DNA from: Salibacter halophilus
GTDB lineage: Bacteria > Bacteroidota > Bacteroidia > Flavobacteriales_G > Salibacteraceae
DNA length: 64,000 bases
Assembly: GCF_008806325.1 (NCBI RefSeq)
Contig: NZ_WACR01000003.1
Coordinates: 1 to 64,000, forward strand
Reading direction: 5' to 3'
The notes under the pieces are model-generated. The model made no database searches. It saw only the letters and a program-made list of their open reading frames with translations, and was not told the DNA's origin. Shown here piece after piece: positions 16,818 through 25,847 of the stretch (its first letter is position 1; each line of letters starts with the position of its first letter). Position numbers and translations under genes: made by a program.

Positions 16818-17765
16818 TTAGTCTTCTTTTTGAATTGCTACTTTCTCGATCAGAATAATAAATGCTGCGCCTGCGATCATTAGTCCAATTGCTAAACCGA
16901 TCTGTGATGGGGCCCCAGTAATCTGTTCAAATTGTAAGGGTAATACGCTAACCTGTTCAACCGGAACAACTTCTTCCTCAGGGGTGCCGGCTTTCTTGAC
17001 CATTGTTGAAATGGTCTCTTTCCATGGCCATATTTTGTTTAATGAACCTAATAAGAATCCTGAAAGTAAAGCGATTGTTGCATCGTGATATTTGTGAAAC
17101 ATCCACTTGAGCAGGCGGGAAAAACTCAAAAGTCCGATGATTGCTCCGGCTCCGACCGTAGCGATAATAGCAAAGTCTCTTTCGTGAACCGCATCTAAAA
17201 CAGCTTTGTACGATCCCATTAACAACAGTATGAATGAGCCTGAAATTCCCGGCAGAATCATAGCACAAATGGCGACCATTCCCGATAAAAAGTAATACGG
17301 ATACGAAATGGGTCCCTGCGTAGCGGAAAGAATCGTGATGTAATAGGCAATTGAAGCTCCTATAATAAAAGTAAGAATGGGAGGGAAGGTCCATTTTTTT
17401 ACTTGTTTGGCGACAAACCAAATACTGGCTGCAACCAGACCAAAGAAAAATGACCAAATTGGAATGGGGTGGTTCTCCAGTAAGTATGTGATGGCTTTGG
17501 CCAGTGAAACAACACTTATTCCGATTCCGAGTAGCAGGCTAACGATGAAGTTTCCGTTGACATGATTCCACGCAGCAGCCAGGCCTTGCTCTCTCAATAC
17601 TTTAAAAGTATTGAGGTCGAACTTATTAATCGTTTCAATTAACTCTTCGTAAATGCCAGTAATGAATGCGATTGTTCCGCCAGAAACACCGGGAACAACA
17701 TCAGCTGCGCCCATTCCCATGCCGCGGATGGCGATTCCTAAGTACTCTTTAACGGTACGACTCAT
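16818..17765 (-). CDS. DUF368 membrane protein (PopT-like undecaprenyl-phosphate translocase)
   Basis: A 315-residue polytopic membrane protein with about eight hydrophobic segments. The N-terminal GMGAADVVPGVSGGT and a second MILPGISGS around residue 165 are the paired signature of DUF368. Some members (PopT) were shown to return undecaprenyl phosphate across the cytoplasmic membrane for cell-wall synthesis; applying that here is inference from the family. Start ATG overlaps the stop of the rhodanese gene, so the two are coupled. Confidence 0.88.
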   Translation of the reverse strand: MSRTVKEYLGIAIRGMGMGAADVVPGVSGGTIAFITGIYEELIETINKFDLNTFKVLREQGLAAAWNHVNGNFIVSLLLGIGISVVSLAKAITYLLENHPIPIWSFFFGLVAASIWFVAKQVKKWTFPPILTFIIGASIAYYITILSATQGPISYPYYFLSGMVAICAMILPGISGSFILLLMGSYKAVLDAVHERDFAIIATVGAGAIIGLLSFSRLLKWMFHKYHDATIALLSGFLLGSLNKIWPWKETISTMVKKAGTPEEEVVPVEQVSVLPLQFEQITGAPSQIGLAIGLMIAGAAFIILIEKVAIQKED

Positions 17766-18079
17766 GATACGTCAAGTGAAGAATCGATTTTATCTGCCCA
17801 GGCTTTGATTCCGCCTTCGAGATTGTAGAGGTTATCGTAACCGTACATTCTTTCAAGGCTGTCGATAACTGATGCGGAACGTTTACCACTTCGGCAGTGA
17901 ACAATTACCTGTTTGTCTTTAGGGATTTCATCGATACGGTCGATGATGCTGCCCATCGGGATGTGATCAGCGCCAAAGTTTGCTTCTTCAACTTCGTAGT
18001 CTTCTCTTACATCAATCACTTTGATATCTTCTTTATTGTCGAGCTTTTGTTTGAGCTCTTCAACAGTAATAGAGTTCAT
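17762..18079 (-). CDS. Single-domain rhodanese-like sulfurtransferase
   Basis: A 105-residue protein, one rhodanese domain: VIDVRE at 21-26, and the active loop HCRSGKRS with the persulfide-forming Cys62. No signal peptide, so cytoplasmic. It overlaps the DUF368 start by four bases and follows the ComA-like gene by six, in a five-gene minus-strand cluster. The specific sulfur donor and acceptor are unknown. Confidence 0.92.
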   Translation of the reverse strand: MNSITVEELKQKLDNKEDIKVIDVREDYEVEEANFGADHIPMGSIIDRIDEIPKDKQVIVHCRSGKRSASVIDSLERMYGYDNLYNLEGGIKAWADKIDSSLDVS

Positions 18080-18085
18080 AGTTGC

Positions 18086-18871
18086 TTACTTAAAAGGTTT
18101 GGCTACATCATCAGGGATGAAGCTAAAGAATGTATCTCCGCGCAGACCCAAGCGAAGTGTTTCGAGCGGAATAACCTCTTCAGGAGCGATGTTTCCGAGG
18201 TTTACATTGGCACCAAAGTGGTTGATAAACCAAACCTGCTGAGCTTTTTGAGGAGCTTCCCAAATGATGTTTTCAGCATTTACCTGCTCTGAAATGTGAT
18301 CGATCATTTCACTTTTAGCACCACCTTCAGAATCGTAAATTCCGATTGTGCCACTTTCGCGTGCTTCAGCAATCACTTTCCATGAACCGGCTTTTAGCTC
18401 ACTGTTCATTTTTGAAATCCACTCGCCATCGCTGAGAACAACATCAGCACTTTTACTACCAACCTCAGAAAGTACTTTAACCTGGTTGCTCAATTCTGAG
18501 ATGTATTTCAGTTTCTTTTCCTGGTCGATGTGAATGCAACCGTCAGAAACCTCTGCTACTTCGAGATCGAGCTCATCGAGCAGCCTGCGGTAGTCGTCAA
18601 ACATATCGCGAACTGCATAGGCCTCGAATAACGTACCACCGAGATAGCAGTTGATGTTAGCTTCTTTGTAGAGAGCTAATTTTATTTTGAGGTTTTTGGT
18701 CAGATAAGAAGTACCAAAACCAAATTTTACAAAATCTATGAGTTCACCACACGATTCAATGATGTATTCTGTTTGAGTGTTGCTCAAACCTTTATCCATC
18801 ATCATTGTGATCCCGCTTTTACGCGGTTTTTGAGTTCTTTCGGGAAGAAAGGGTAAGTCGAAATTTTTCAT
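18086..18871 (-). CDS. Phosphosulfolactate synthase (ComA) family protein
   Basis: A 261-residue TIM-barrel protein. Family features visible are RKSGITMMMDKGLS (about 17-30), VKFGFGTSYL, YLGGTLFE, AEVSDGCI and the C-terminal LGNIAPEEVIPLETLRLGLRGDT. ComA adds sulfite to phosphoenolpyruvate to make phosphosulfolactate, first step of coenzyme M synthesis in archaea. Bacteroidota lack methanogenesis, so here the product may feed another sulfonate such as sulfolactate; that is speculation. ATGA overlap with the TPR gene upstream. Confidence 0.88.
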   Translation of the reverse strand: MKNFDLPFLPERTQKPRKSGITMMMDKGLSNTQTEYIIESCGELIDFVKFGFGTSYLTKNLKIKLALYKEANINCYLGGTLFEAYAVRDMFDDYRRLLDELDLEVAEVSDGCIHIDQEKKLKYISELSNQVKVLSEVGSKSADVVLSDGEWISKMNSELKAGSWKVIAEARESGTIGIYDSEGGAKSEMIDHISEQVNAENIIWEAPQKAQQVWFINHFGANVNLGNIAPEEVIPLETLRLGLRGDTFFSFIPDDVAKPFK

Positions 18872-20280
18872 TTATTCTCGAATTCTTCAAGCATGTTGTT
18901 TACGAAATCGTAATCTTCAGCTTCAGGCATAAAGTCAAAGAGGTAATTAATTTTACTCTTGTCCATCGACAGGGCGAGAAACAAAATATTCTCAGCCTCA
19001 TCTAACTGCCCTGATTTAGTCAAATAGGCGGCAAATCTATAATAAATTTCAGATTTGTGCGGCTGGTTATCGAGCGCTCTATTCACAACTTTTGAAAGGT
19101 TATTTTCTTCACCGGCAGTATAAAGTGTATCGCAGTAATCAACCCACACATCAACTCCTTTCATGCCTTTATCTAGAGCAATTTCAAACGAATCGAAAGC
19201 CTCTTCAAAATAGTTCATTTTTCCCTGTAGTTGGGCTAACTTGTAGTATGGCTTTGGATTGTTTTTATCAATGATAGTTGCATGACGAGCGTGGTGAAGG
19301 GCTTCAACCCATTGCTCCTGCCTACTCAGTACTTTAGCCAGGCCTAACCAGGCATCACTCATGCGCTCATCGCTCTTTACACACTTGCGGTAATAGATCT
19401 CAGCCTCACGGTAATGTTCTAGATCTTCATAACACAATCCTATGTAGTAGAGATTGACAGATTCTATAAGGTCGTATTTCAAAGCACTTTGAAATGCATC
19501 AATTGCTTTTTCGTATTCTTCTAATTTTCTTAGTGCTAATCCTTTATTGAAATGACCGCTGGCAAATTCTTCGTTGACAATTGTGCAAAAGTCAAATGAT
19601 TCAAGTGCCTTTTCGTACAAACCGAGCTGAACATACATATTACCCTGGTTGAACCAGGCGTGCGAGGAGTACGGGTTCTGATCGATAAAATTTGAATAGA
19701 ACTCAATTCCCTCTGTCATTTTGTCGAGTTCCTCATAACAATAGGATATCTCGTAAATCGCCTCGTCATTTTCAGGATTGCGAAATAGGGCTCTTTTGAG
19801 GTATTTTAGAGCCGGATCGTATTGTCCAAGGTTCTGATACTCAAAAGCGATATCCATGTAAACTTCATCGAGTTCCGATTCTTCGGCAATTGTCAGAGCC
19901 CTCTTTAAAGTTGATATAGCTTCTTTGATTTTTCCGTTTTGACTGAGAATTGAAGCTTTGGTTAAATATACTTCAAGGTTGTAAGGCTCGTAGTCTTCAA
20001 CCGAGTTTATCGCTGTTAGTGCTTCTGTAAATCGTTCGTTTTGTGCAAGCAATTCAGCTTCTCTTATGAGTAAGTCTGAAGTTGAAGGGTGCTGCTTCTT
20101 CGCAATGTCCAAAACTTCAAAAGCCTGGGCATTTTTACGCTCACTGATATAGTAGTCAATGAGGTTTTGAAACTCCTCCACGTCAAAGAAGTATTGATCG
20201 CCTCGAGCGAGCATACTTTCGTAACGATTGATAAGTTCTTTAGGTGAGTTGCCGAATAATGAATTAAAATCTTCTTCCAT
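18868..20280 (-). CDS. TPR-repeat protein
   Basis: A 470-residue soluble protein made of about eleven tetratricopeptide repeats from residue 40 to 450 (recurring patterns A-x-x-x-Y-x-x-A and P at unit ends). The frame extends to a TTG at 20307, but ATG 20280 (MEEDFNSLFGNS) is the more plausible start. No signal peptide or membrane helix. First gene of the five-gene cluster TPR-ComA-rhodanese-DUF368-aroE. TPRs mediate protein contact; the partner is unknown. Confidence 0.88.
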   Translation of the reverse strand: MEEDFNSLFGNSPKELINRYESMLARGDQYFFDVEEFQNLIDYYISERKNAQAFEVLDIAKKQHPSTSDLLIREAELLAQNERFTEALTAINSVEDYEPYNLEVYLTKASILSQNGKIKEAISTLKRALTIAEESELDEVYMDIAFEYQNLGQYDPALKYLKRALFRNPENDEAIYEISYCYEELDKMTEGIEFYSNFIDQNPYSSHAWFNQGNMYVQLGLYEKALESFDFCTIVNEEFASGHFNKGLALRKLEEYEKAIDAFQSALKYDLIESVNLYYIGLCYEDLEHYREAEIYYRKCVKSDERMSDAWLGLAKVLSRQEQWVEALHHARHATIIDKNNPKPYYKLAQLQGKMNYFEEAFDSFEIALDKGMKGVDVWVDYCDTLYTAGEENNLSKVVNRALDNQPHKSEIYYRFAAYLTKSGQLDEAENILFLALSMDKSKINYLFDFMPEAEDYDFVNNMLEEFENK

Positions 20281-20608
20281 TGCTTTTGCAAAGATGGTTT
20301 CATTCAAATTTAGAAAAAAGCCTTTTGCAATATTTGTGAGATAATTATGACTTATTCACAATGTTATTAACGAATGTGACGAGTACCTTTAATGCTGAAT
20401 CTGCTTTATTAGAAATTGCTTGAGCGATTATGATATGCGCTTTGATTTGCGTATTGAAGTTTTTTACTTGATATCATTAGAGTCCTAACTCTTAAATTGA
20501 GCTTAAAGCAGGGATAATATGTTTCCATAAATTGATGTTCAAAACCCAACACCACTATTCGAACTGAGGTCTTTATATTTGTGGCCTTAATTAAAGGAAA
20601 ACCTATCA
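20281..20608. other. Divergent intergenic region between TPR gene and glmM-like gene
   Basis: About 330 bases, AT-rich, no ORF I can support and no RNA gene. The right end holds a TATATTTG box (20574-20581) suited to the glmM-like gene. Otherwise I see nothing specific. Confidence 0.5.
20574..20581 (+). promoter_or_regulatory. TAnnTTTG -7 box for glmM-like gene
   Basis: TATATTTG fits the Bacteroidota -7 consensus, 27 bases before the start codon at 20609. No clear -33 element. Confidence 0.5.
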
Positions 20609-22000
20609 ATGACGTTAATTAAATCAATCTCAGGAATTCGAGGCACAATAGGAGGAAAGCCTAACGAAGGGTTAACACCAACTGATATTGTCAAATTCAC
20701 AGCTGCTTATGGTACATGGATCAAAAATCGCAGTAATAGTGAAGAAGTCCGCATAGTTATCGGTCGCGATGCGCGCATTTCAGGTGAAATGGTTGAGCAA
20801 TTAGTGGTGGGAACGCTGCGCGGACTCGGGATTGATGTGCTCAATCTCGGCTATTCCACCACGCCAACAGTTGAAGTGGCAGTGTCTAATGAAAACGCAA
20901 ATGGCGGAATTATTCTCACGGCAAGTCACAACCCGGCTCAGTGGAATGCACTCAAGCTTTTGAATGAAAAGGGTGAGTTTATTTCTGGATCTGACGGTAA
21001 AGAAGTGCTTGAAATAGGAGATAATGCAGATTTTGAATTTGCTCCTGTTGATAAGATTGGGAAATATTCGGTAGACGAAAAATATATTGATAAACACATT
21101 CAGGCTGTCTTGGATTTGCCACTTGTAGATGTTGAGGCGATCAAAAAAGCAAAGTTCAACGTTGCTGTAGATGCTGTCAATTCAACTGGCGGACTAGCAA
21201 TTCCAAAATTGCTCAAAGCGCTTGGAGTTGAAGAAGTTATTGAGCTCTATTGCGAACCAACTGGTCATTTCCCTCATAGTCCGGAGCCATTGCCTGAAAA
21301 TCTCACTGAAATTTCATCAACAGTGAAAAAGCAAAATGCCGATCTCGGTATCGTTGTGGATCCTGATGTAGATCGTTTAGCACTCGTTTGTGAAGATGGT
21401 GACATGTTCGGAGAAGAGTACACGCTCGTTGCTGCCGCAGATTATGTTTTGGCAAATACTCCGGGAAATACGGTTTCTAATCTTTCATCGACAAGGGCAT
21501 TGCGTGATGTAACTGAAAAACACGGTCGGCAATACGCTGCATCGGCAGTTGGAGAAGTCAATGTTGTGGAAAAGATGAAAGAAACGAATGCGGTCATTGG
21601 AGGAGAAGGCAATGGAGGCGTTATCTATCCGGAATTGCATTACGGTCGCGATGCGCTTGTTGGAGTAGCGCTAATTTTGAGTCACCTCGCTAAATCGGGG
21701 AAAAGTCTTTCTTCACTGCGATCTGACTATCCAAATTACCATATTTCAAAGAATAAAATTGAACTTTCACCTGAAATTGATGTCGATAAGATTTTGGCGA
21801 GTATGCAAAAGCGCTATGCGAATTACGATATCAACACGATTGATGGCGTTAAAATCGATTTTGAAGATCAATGGGTGCATTTGAGAAAATCAAATACTGA
21901 GCCTATTATCCGTATTTACACTGAAAGCGGAAGTACTTCAACTGCGAACAACCTCGCAGAAAAGGTAATGTCTGATATTAGAGAAATCATTAAACAGTAA
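20609..22000 (+). CDS. glmM: Phosphoglucosamine mutase (GlmM-like)
   Basis: A 463-residue alpha-D-phosphohexomutase. The phosphoserine loop TASHNP carries S106; the metal loop DPDVDR lies near 251-256; the sugar-binding loop GEGNGG is near 330-336; the phosphate-binding RKSNTEPIIRIY loop is at the C-terminus. The GEGNGG loop and overall length match bacterial phosphoglucosamine mutases, which make glucosamine-1-phosphate for UDP-GlcNAc. A phosphomannomutase specificity cannot be excluded from sequence. It is followed 3 bases later by the cysteine desulfurase. Confidence 0.88.
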   Translation: MTLIKSISGIRGTIGGKPNEGLTPTDIVKFTAAYGTWIKNRSNSEEVRIVIGRDARISGEMVEQLVVGTLRGLGIDVLNLGYSTTPTVEVAVSNENANGGIILTASHNPAQWNALKLLNEKGEFISGSDGKEVLEIGDNADFEFAPVDKIGKYSVDEKYIDKHIQAVLDLPLVDVEAIKKAKFNVAVDAVNSTGGLAIPKLLKALGVEEVIELYCEPTGHFPHSPEPLPENLTEISSTVKKQNADLGIVVDPDVDRLALVCEDGDMFGEEYTLVAAADYVLANTPGNTVSNLSSTRALRDVTEKHGRQYAASAVGEVNVVEKMKETNAVIGGEGNGGVIYPELHYGRDALVGVALILSHLAKSGKSLSSLRSDYPNYHISKNKIELSPEIDVDKILASMQKRYANYDINTIDGVKIDFEDQWVHLRKSNTEPIIRIYTESGSTSTANNLAEKVMSDIREIIKQ

Positions 22001-22003
22001 GCG

Positions 22004-23155
22004 ATGTCAAAAAGGGTTTATTTAGACAATGCCGCTGCAACACCCTTGGCCCCTGAGGTTTTTGATGTAATGGCACCAATGCTAAAGGATGTTTTTGGAA
22101 ATCCAAGCTCTACGCATTCCTTTGGTAGAGCTGTTAAAGGAAAAATTGAACAGGCGAGAAGAACGGTTGCTAAATTGCTCAATGTAACTCCGGGTGAAAT
22201 CGTTTTTACATCGGGAGGAACCGAAGCTGATAATATGGCAATAGTCGGAGCCGTGCGTGACTGCGGTGTGAAACGCATCATTTCGTCTCCCATCGAGCAC
22301 CATGCTGTGCTCCATACAATTGAGGAAGTTGAGCGACTAAATAGTGTGAAAGTAGATCACGTAAACTTGACAGTTAATGGAGAAGTTGATCTCAATCACC
22401 TCGAAGAATTACTCAAACAGAGTGGTGAAAAAACGCTTGTTTCGCTGATGCATGCCAACAATGAGATCGGGAATCTTCTTCCGTTGAGAGAAGTGGGAGA
22501 GATGTGCAGGAAATACGATGCATTGTTTCATTCTGATACGGTTCAAACAATGGGGCATTACCGATTCGATTTGCAGGAATTGCCGATCGATTTTGCAACC
22601 TGTGCTGCTCACAAGTTTCACGGTCCCAAAGGTGTTGGGTTCCTCTATATCAGGAATGAAGTAAAAATTAAGCCCTTTATCCAGGGCGGAGCACAAGAGC
22701 GCAGTATGCGTGGCGGAACTGAAAATGTTTACGGTATCATTGGACTAGCTAAAGCACTTGAGTTGTCTCATGAAAACGCTGATGAACACGAAAAGCACAT
22801 CGAAGGATTGAAAGATCACATGATGAGCAGGTTAGATGCTGAACTCGAAGGAGTTCACTACAACGGAATCTGTTGTGATCACGAACGATCGCTCCACACG
22901 GTTCTGAACGTTACATTACCGAAAACAGATAAGGCCGAATTGTTGTTATTCAATATGGATCTTATGGGAGTAGCTGTATCGGGTGGTAGTGCGTGTACAT
23001 CGGGTAGTAATACCGGTTCTCATGTTTTGAGAGGAATTGATGTGAGTATGGAGAGGCCGAGTGTTCGTTTTTCATTTAGCCGCTACAACACAAAGGAAGA
23101 AGTTGATTACGCAATTGATTGTTTGTTGAAAATCTATCAAAAGGAAAAAGTTTAG
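22004..23155 (+). CDS. Cysteine desulfurase (NifS/IscS family)
   Basis: A 383-residue PLP enzyme. N-terminal YLDNAAATP, TSGGTEADNMA, the PLP Lys loop CAAHKFHGPKG (K204) and the sulfur-accepting Cys loop GGSACTSGS (C331) are all present. It releases sulfur from cysteine as an enzyme-bound persulfide for Fe-S clusters or tRNA thiolation. No iscU or suf gene adjoins it. Its stop overlaps the GTG start of the downstream MBL-fold gene. Confidence 0.94.
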   Translation: MSKRVYLDNAAATPLAPEVFDVMAPMLKDVFGNPSSTHSFGRAVKGKIEQARRTVAKLLNVTPGEIVFTSGGTEADNMAIVGAVRDCGVKRIISSPIEHHAVLHTIEEVERLNSVKVDHVNLTVNGEVDLNHLEELLKQSGEKTLVSLMHANNEIGNLLPLREVGEMCRKYDALFHSDTVQTMGHYRFDLQELPIDFATCAAHKFHGPKGVGFLYIRNEVKIKPFIQGGAQERSMRGGTENVYGIIGLAKALELSHENADEHEKHIEGLKDHMMSRLDAELEGVHYNGICCDHERSLHTVLNVTLPKTDKAELLLFNMDLMGVAVSGGSACTSGSNTGSHVLRGIDVSMERPSVRFSFSRYNTKEEVDYAIDCLLKIYQKEKV

Positions 23156-23916
23156 TGCGCATAACGTTATTAGGGACAGGAACATCACAGGGAGTGCCGG
23201 TTATCGGATGCAAGTGTGATGTTTGCCAATCGTCAGATCCAAGAGATAAACGACTCAGAACCTCTATCATGGTTGAGACGGAGGGAAAAACGATTGTAGT
23301 GGATACCGGCCCTGATTTCAGACAACAAATGCTTCGCGAAAATGTGAATCAGCTCGATGCTGTACTTTTTACTCACGAGCACAAAGATCACATGGCCGGA
23401 CTCGATGACATAAGAGCCTTCAACTTTATTCAGCGCAAGGAAATGACAGTCTACGCCAGCGACAGAGTTCAAAAGGCTTTAAAACGCGATTATTTCTATG
23501 CTTTTGAGGAGAAAAAGTATCCCGGAGTTCCGCAAATTCACTTAACAGATTTACACAATGAACCTTTTAAAGTGGAAGGGATCAACATTATCCCGATAGA
23601 GGTGATGCACTTCAAACTACCGGTCTTTGGATTTCGCTTTGGCGATTTCACTTACATCACTGATGCCAATTATATTTCACGTAAAGAAAAGGAAAAGATA
23701 AAAGGCTCAAAGGTGATGGTGATCAATGCTTTGCGCAAAACAGATCACATTTCACATTTCACACTCGATGAAGCAATTGAACTTGTAGATGAACTCGGTG
23801 TGGAAGAGGCTTACATCACTCATATTTCTCATCAAATGGGACTGCATAAAGACGTTGAGAAGGATACACCTGACAATATCCATTTGGGATATGACGGTCT
23901 TAAAATTGTGATTTAG
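23155..23916 (+). CDS. MBL-fold metallohydrolase, PhnP-like
   Basis: A 253-residue protein. I choose GTG 23155 (TAGTG overlap with the upstream stop, AAGGAAAAAG as ribosome site), which gives MRITLLGTGTSQGVPV, the usual N-terminus of the family; an upstream in-frame ATG at 23119 would lie inside the desulfurase. Metal ligands H74, H76, D78 and H79 (HEHKDH) are intact, with later D and H ligands in ITDANYI and ITHISHQMG. The GTGTSQGVPV and CDVC motifs resemble phosphoribosyl-1,2-cyclic-phosphate phosphodiesterase (PhnP) relatives, although no phosphonate genes are nearby. Confidence 0.88.
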   Translation: MRITLLGTGTSQGVPVIGCKCDVCQSSDPRDKRLRTSIMVETEGKTIVVDTGPDFRQQMLRENVNQLDAVLFTHEHKDHMAGLDDIRAFNFIQRKEMTVYASDRVQKALKRDYFYAFEEKKYPGVPQIHLTDLHNEPFKVEGINIIPIEVMHFKLPVFGFRFGDFTYITDANYISRKEKEKIKGSKVMVINALRKTDHISHFTLDEAIELVDELGVEEAYITHISHQMGLHKDVEKDTPDNIHLGYDGLKIVI

Positions 23917-24581
23917 TCGTTTTCAATCTTATTTTTTAAAGCTCTAATTTCATCTTCTTTTGCAAGCAATGTTGAAATATCCGCTTCAATCGTAATTATC
24001 TGTTTTATCCTGGGAAATGAAAGCCTGCCTTTCCCCACAGAGTTCGTGACGAGAAGGTTGAAATAATTGAAAATTAGGATAACTTGTTGCAAAAAGTCTT
24101 TTTTCACAACCTTGAAGCCCAGTTTTTTAGCAGTCCGCTCATTGAGAATGTAACTCGTTCCTTTTATTTTAATATCGAGATCTTTCTTTTCCTTTTGTTC
24201 ATCTATTAGGTTGATGAGTCCGCTTAAAAACTCTTTAATGATAAATTGCTTTCGTTGTTGAGCATTCCAGTTCGAATCAATTACATAAAGATAATCCAGC
24301 AGCGTTCCTCCGTGAAGCTTGATAACTCCGTTTTGGCCCTTTTCGGTCAAAAGTAAAAGTGATTGATATGTCAGTTTGCCTTTATCAACCATTGCAGGGA
24401 CATCCAAAAACGGAGCAATGATCGTAATGACAATCGGGAAGAGTAGGGCGGGCAACAAATAAAGGTTCGTTACAAAACCGATAACAAAAAAAATGATAAT
24501 AATGGTCAGAGCCAGCAGCCCTACCTTTAACTGAACATTGCGTTGTTCTTTTTTTGTCTTTTGGTAAAACGGGTGTTGCAA
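23913..24581 (-). CDS. Membrane-anchored protein of unknown function
   Basis: A 222-residue protein starting with TTG at 24581, 7 bases after the dihydroorotase-like gene; no ATG gives a sensible N-terminus. Two adjacent hydrophobic helices span about 20-65 and the rest is soluble and lysine-rich with a C-terminal coiled-coil. It is probably the last gene of the BatA-DHOase unit. I do not recognise the family. Confidence 0.7.
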   Translation of the reverse strand: MQHPFYQKTKKEQRNVQLKVGLLALTIIIIFFVIGFVTNLYLLPALLFPIVITIIAPFLDVPAMVDKGKLTYQSLLLLTEKGQNGVIKLHGGTLLDYLYVIDSNWNAQQRKQFIIKEFLSGLINLIDEQKEKKDLDIKIKGTSYILNERTAKKLGFKVVKKDFLQQVILIFNYFNLLVTNSVGKGRLSFPRIKQIITIEADISTLLAKEDEIRALKNKIEND

Positions 24582-24588
24582 AACGCGG

Positions 24589-25842
24589 CTATTTGCCGTT
24601 GATAGTTCTGATCACAACTCCTTTTAATTCACTCCCCAGCCAATAGTTGTTTTTAGACTTACTTTTAAGGAAGTTTTTATCGATTTTAACTTTTTTAGAC
24701 GAATCTAAAATCGTTACTCTTGCTGGTTTTCCTTCTTCCAGTTGCGGAGTAGGTAAGCCGATGAGTTGTCTGGATTCTACGGCTAATTTATCGACAAATA
24801 ATTCAATCGAAATATCGTCTTTGAGGAAGGTGTTGTAAACCGGATAGAGGGTTTCAAGCGAAGACATGCCAAATGCTGCATTGTCAAATTCACGTGCTTT
24901 TTCTTCGATGTTTTGAGGTGTGTGATCAGTAGAAATAGCATCGATGGTTCCGTCTTTGAGTCCTTCGATTAAAGCTTGTCTGTCTGCCTCGGTGCGGAGT
25001 GGCGGATTCAATTTCAGGTTTGTGTCAAAGTCCTCGAGATCTTTGTCGGTCAGAGCCAAATTCATGTACGAAACATCACAGGTTACCGGGATTCCTGCAT
25101 CTTTTGCAGATCTGATAATCTCAACACTTTCCTTGCTGCTGATGGAAGAGAAATGGATAGGTGAGTCGCAGTATTTAGCGAGATCAATGTCGCGCTTGAG
25201 TTGAATTTCTTCAGAAAGCGAAGGCATGCCTTTTAATCCGAGCGAAGTGCTCATTTTGCCTTCGTTCATTTGACCATTTTTGTTCAATGATTTATCGCTG
25301 GCAAAGCTCATCACCGGCATTCCCGACTTTTTAGCGTAAAATAGAACACGTCTCAGTAAATCGGCATTTTGGATGGCTTTTTTGTGATCTGTGAGAGCTA
25401 CGATTCCGGCATCTTTCATGTCGTACACCTCAGTGATGTCTTCACCTAATAAACCTTCAGATGCTGCTCCGGCTATGTGAATATTTGTTTCGGAAAGTTG
25501 GGCTTTTCCCTTGACATAGTTCACCACGCTTTTCGAGTCGATAGCGGGTTGTGTATTGGGCATGAGGAGAACATCAGTAAAGCCGCCATGCTGTGCTGCC
25601 TGTGATCCTGAGGTGATATCTTCTTTGTGCTCGTTTCCGGGATCGTTGAAAGATACGTGCAAATCAAACCAACCGGGAGTGAGGATGAGTTTTTTGCCAG
25701 TTATGACTTCATCGGCCTGCTGATTGAGGTTCTGACCAATAGCCTTTGTTATTCCGTTTTCAATGATGACATCGGCTGTTTTGCGGTGCCACTTGCTCCC
25801 GGGCCAAATGATTTGTGCGTTTTTAATGTGCAGCGTTGACAT
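24589..25842 (-). CDS. Dihydroorotase-like protein, probably non-catalytic
   Basis: A 417-residue amidohydrolase-fold protein that aligns along its length with dihydroorotases (GWFDLHV...PG, VLLMPNTQP, STDHTPQ, FGMSSLETLYP). However, the metal site HxHxREPG is written H62-V-S64-F-N66-D-P-G, so the second His and the Arg are lost; the His of the usual HCED segment is replaced (MSFASD), and DHAPH reads DHTPQ. Bacteroidota genomes commonly encode a second, active PyrC elsewhere. A structural or regulatory role with aspartate transcarbamoylase, as shown for pseudo-dihydroorotases in other bacteria, is a reasonable inference. It follows the BatA gene by 5 bases. Confidence 0.85.
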   Translation of the reverse strand: MSTLHIKNAQIIWPGSKWHRKTADVIIENGITKAIGQNLNQQADEVITGKKLILTPGWFDLHVSFNDPGNEHKEDITSGSQAAQHGGFTDVLLMPNTQPAIDSKSVVNYVKGKAQLSETNIHIAGAASEGLLGEDITEVYDMKDAGIVALTDHKKAIQNADLLRRVLFYAKKSGMPVMSFASDKSLNKNGQMNEGKMSTSLGLKGMPSLSEEIQLKRDIDLAKYCDSPIHFSSISSKESVEIIRSAKDAGIPVTCDVSYMNLALTDKDLEDFDTNLKLNPPLRTEADRQALIEGLKDGTIDAISTDHTPQNIEEKAREFDNAAFGMSSLETLYPVYNTFLKDDISIELFVDKLAVESRQLIGLPTPQLEEGKPARVTILDSSKKVKIDKNFLKSKSKNNYWLGSELKGVVIRTINGK

Positions 25843-25847
25843 GCGTT

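Noticed and set aside
17897-18292. 131-codon plus-strand ORF
   Set aside because: Overlaps the rhodanese and ComA-like genes on the opposite strand, both with intact catalytic motifs.
20308-20608. A small RNA or riboswitch in the glmM leader
   Set aside because: No stable structure or conserved motif seen; a glmS-like ribozyme is not present.
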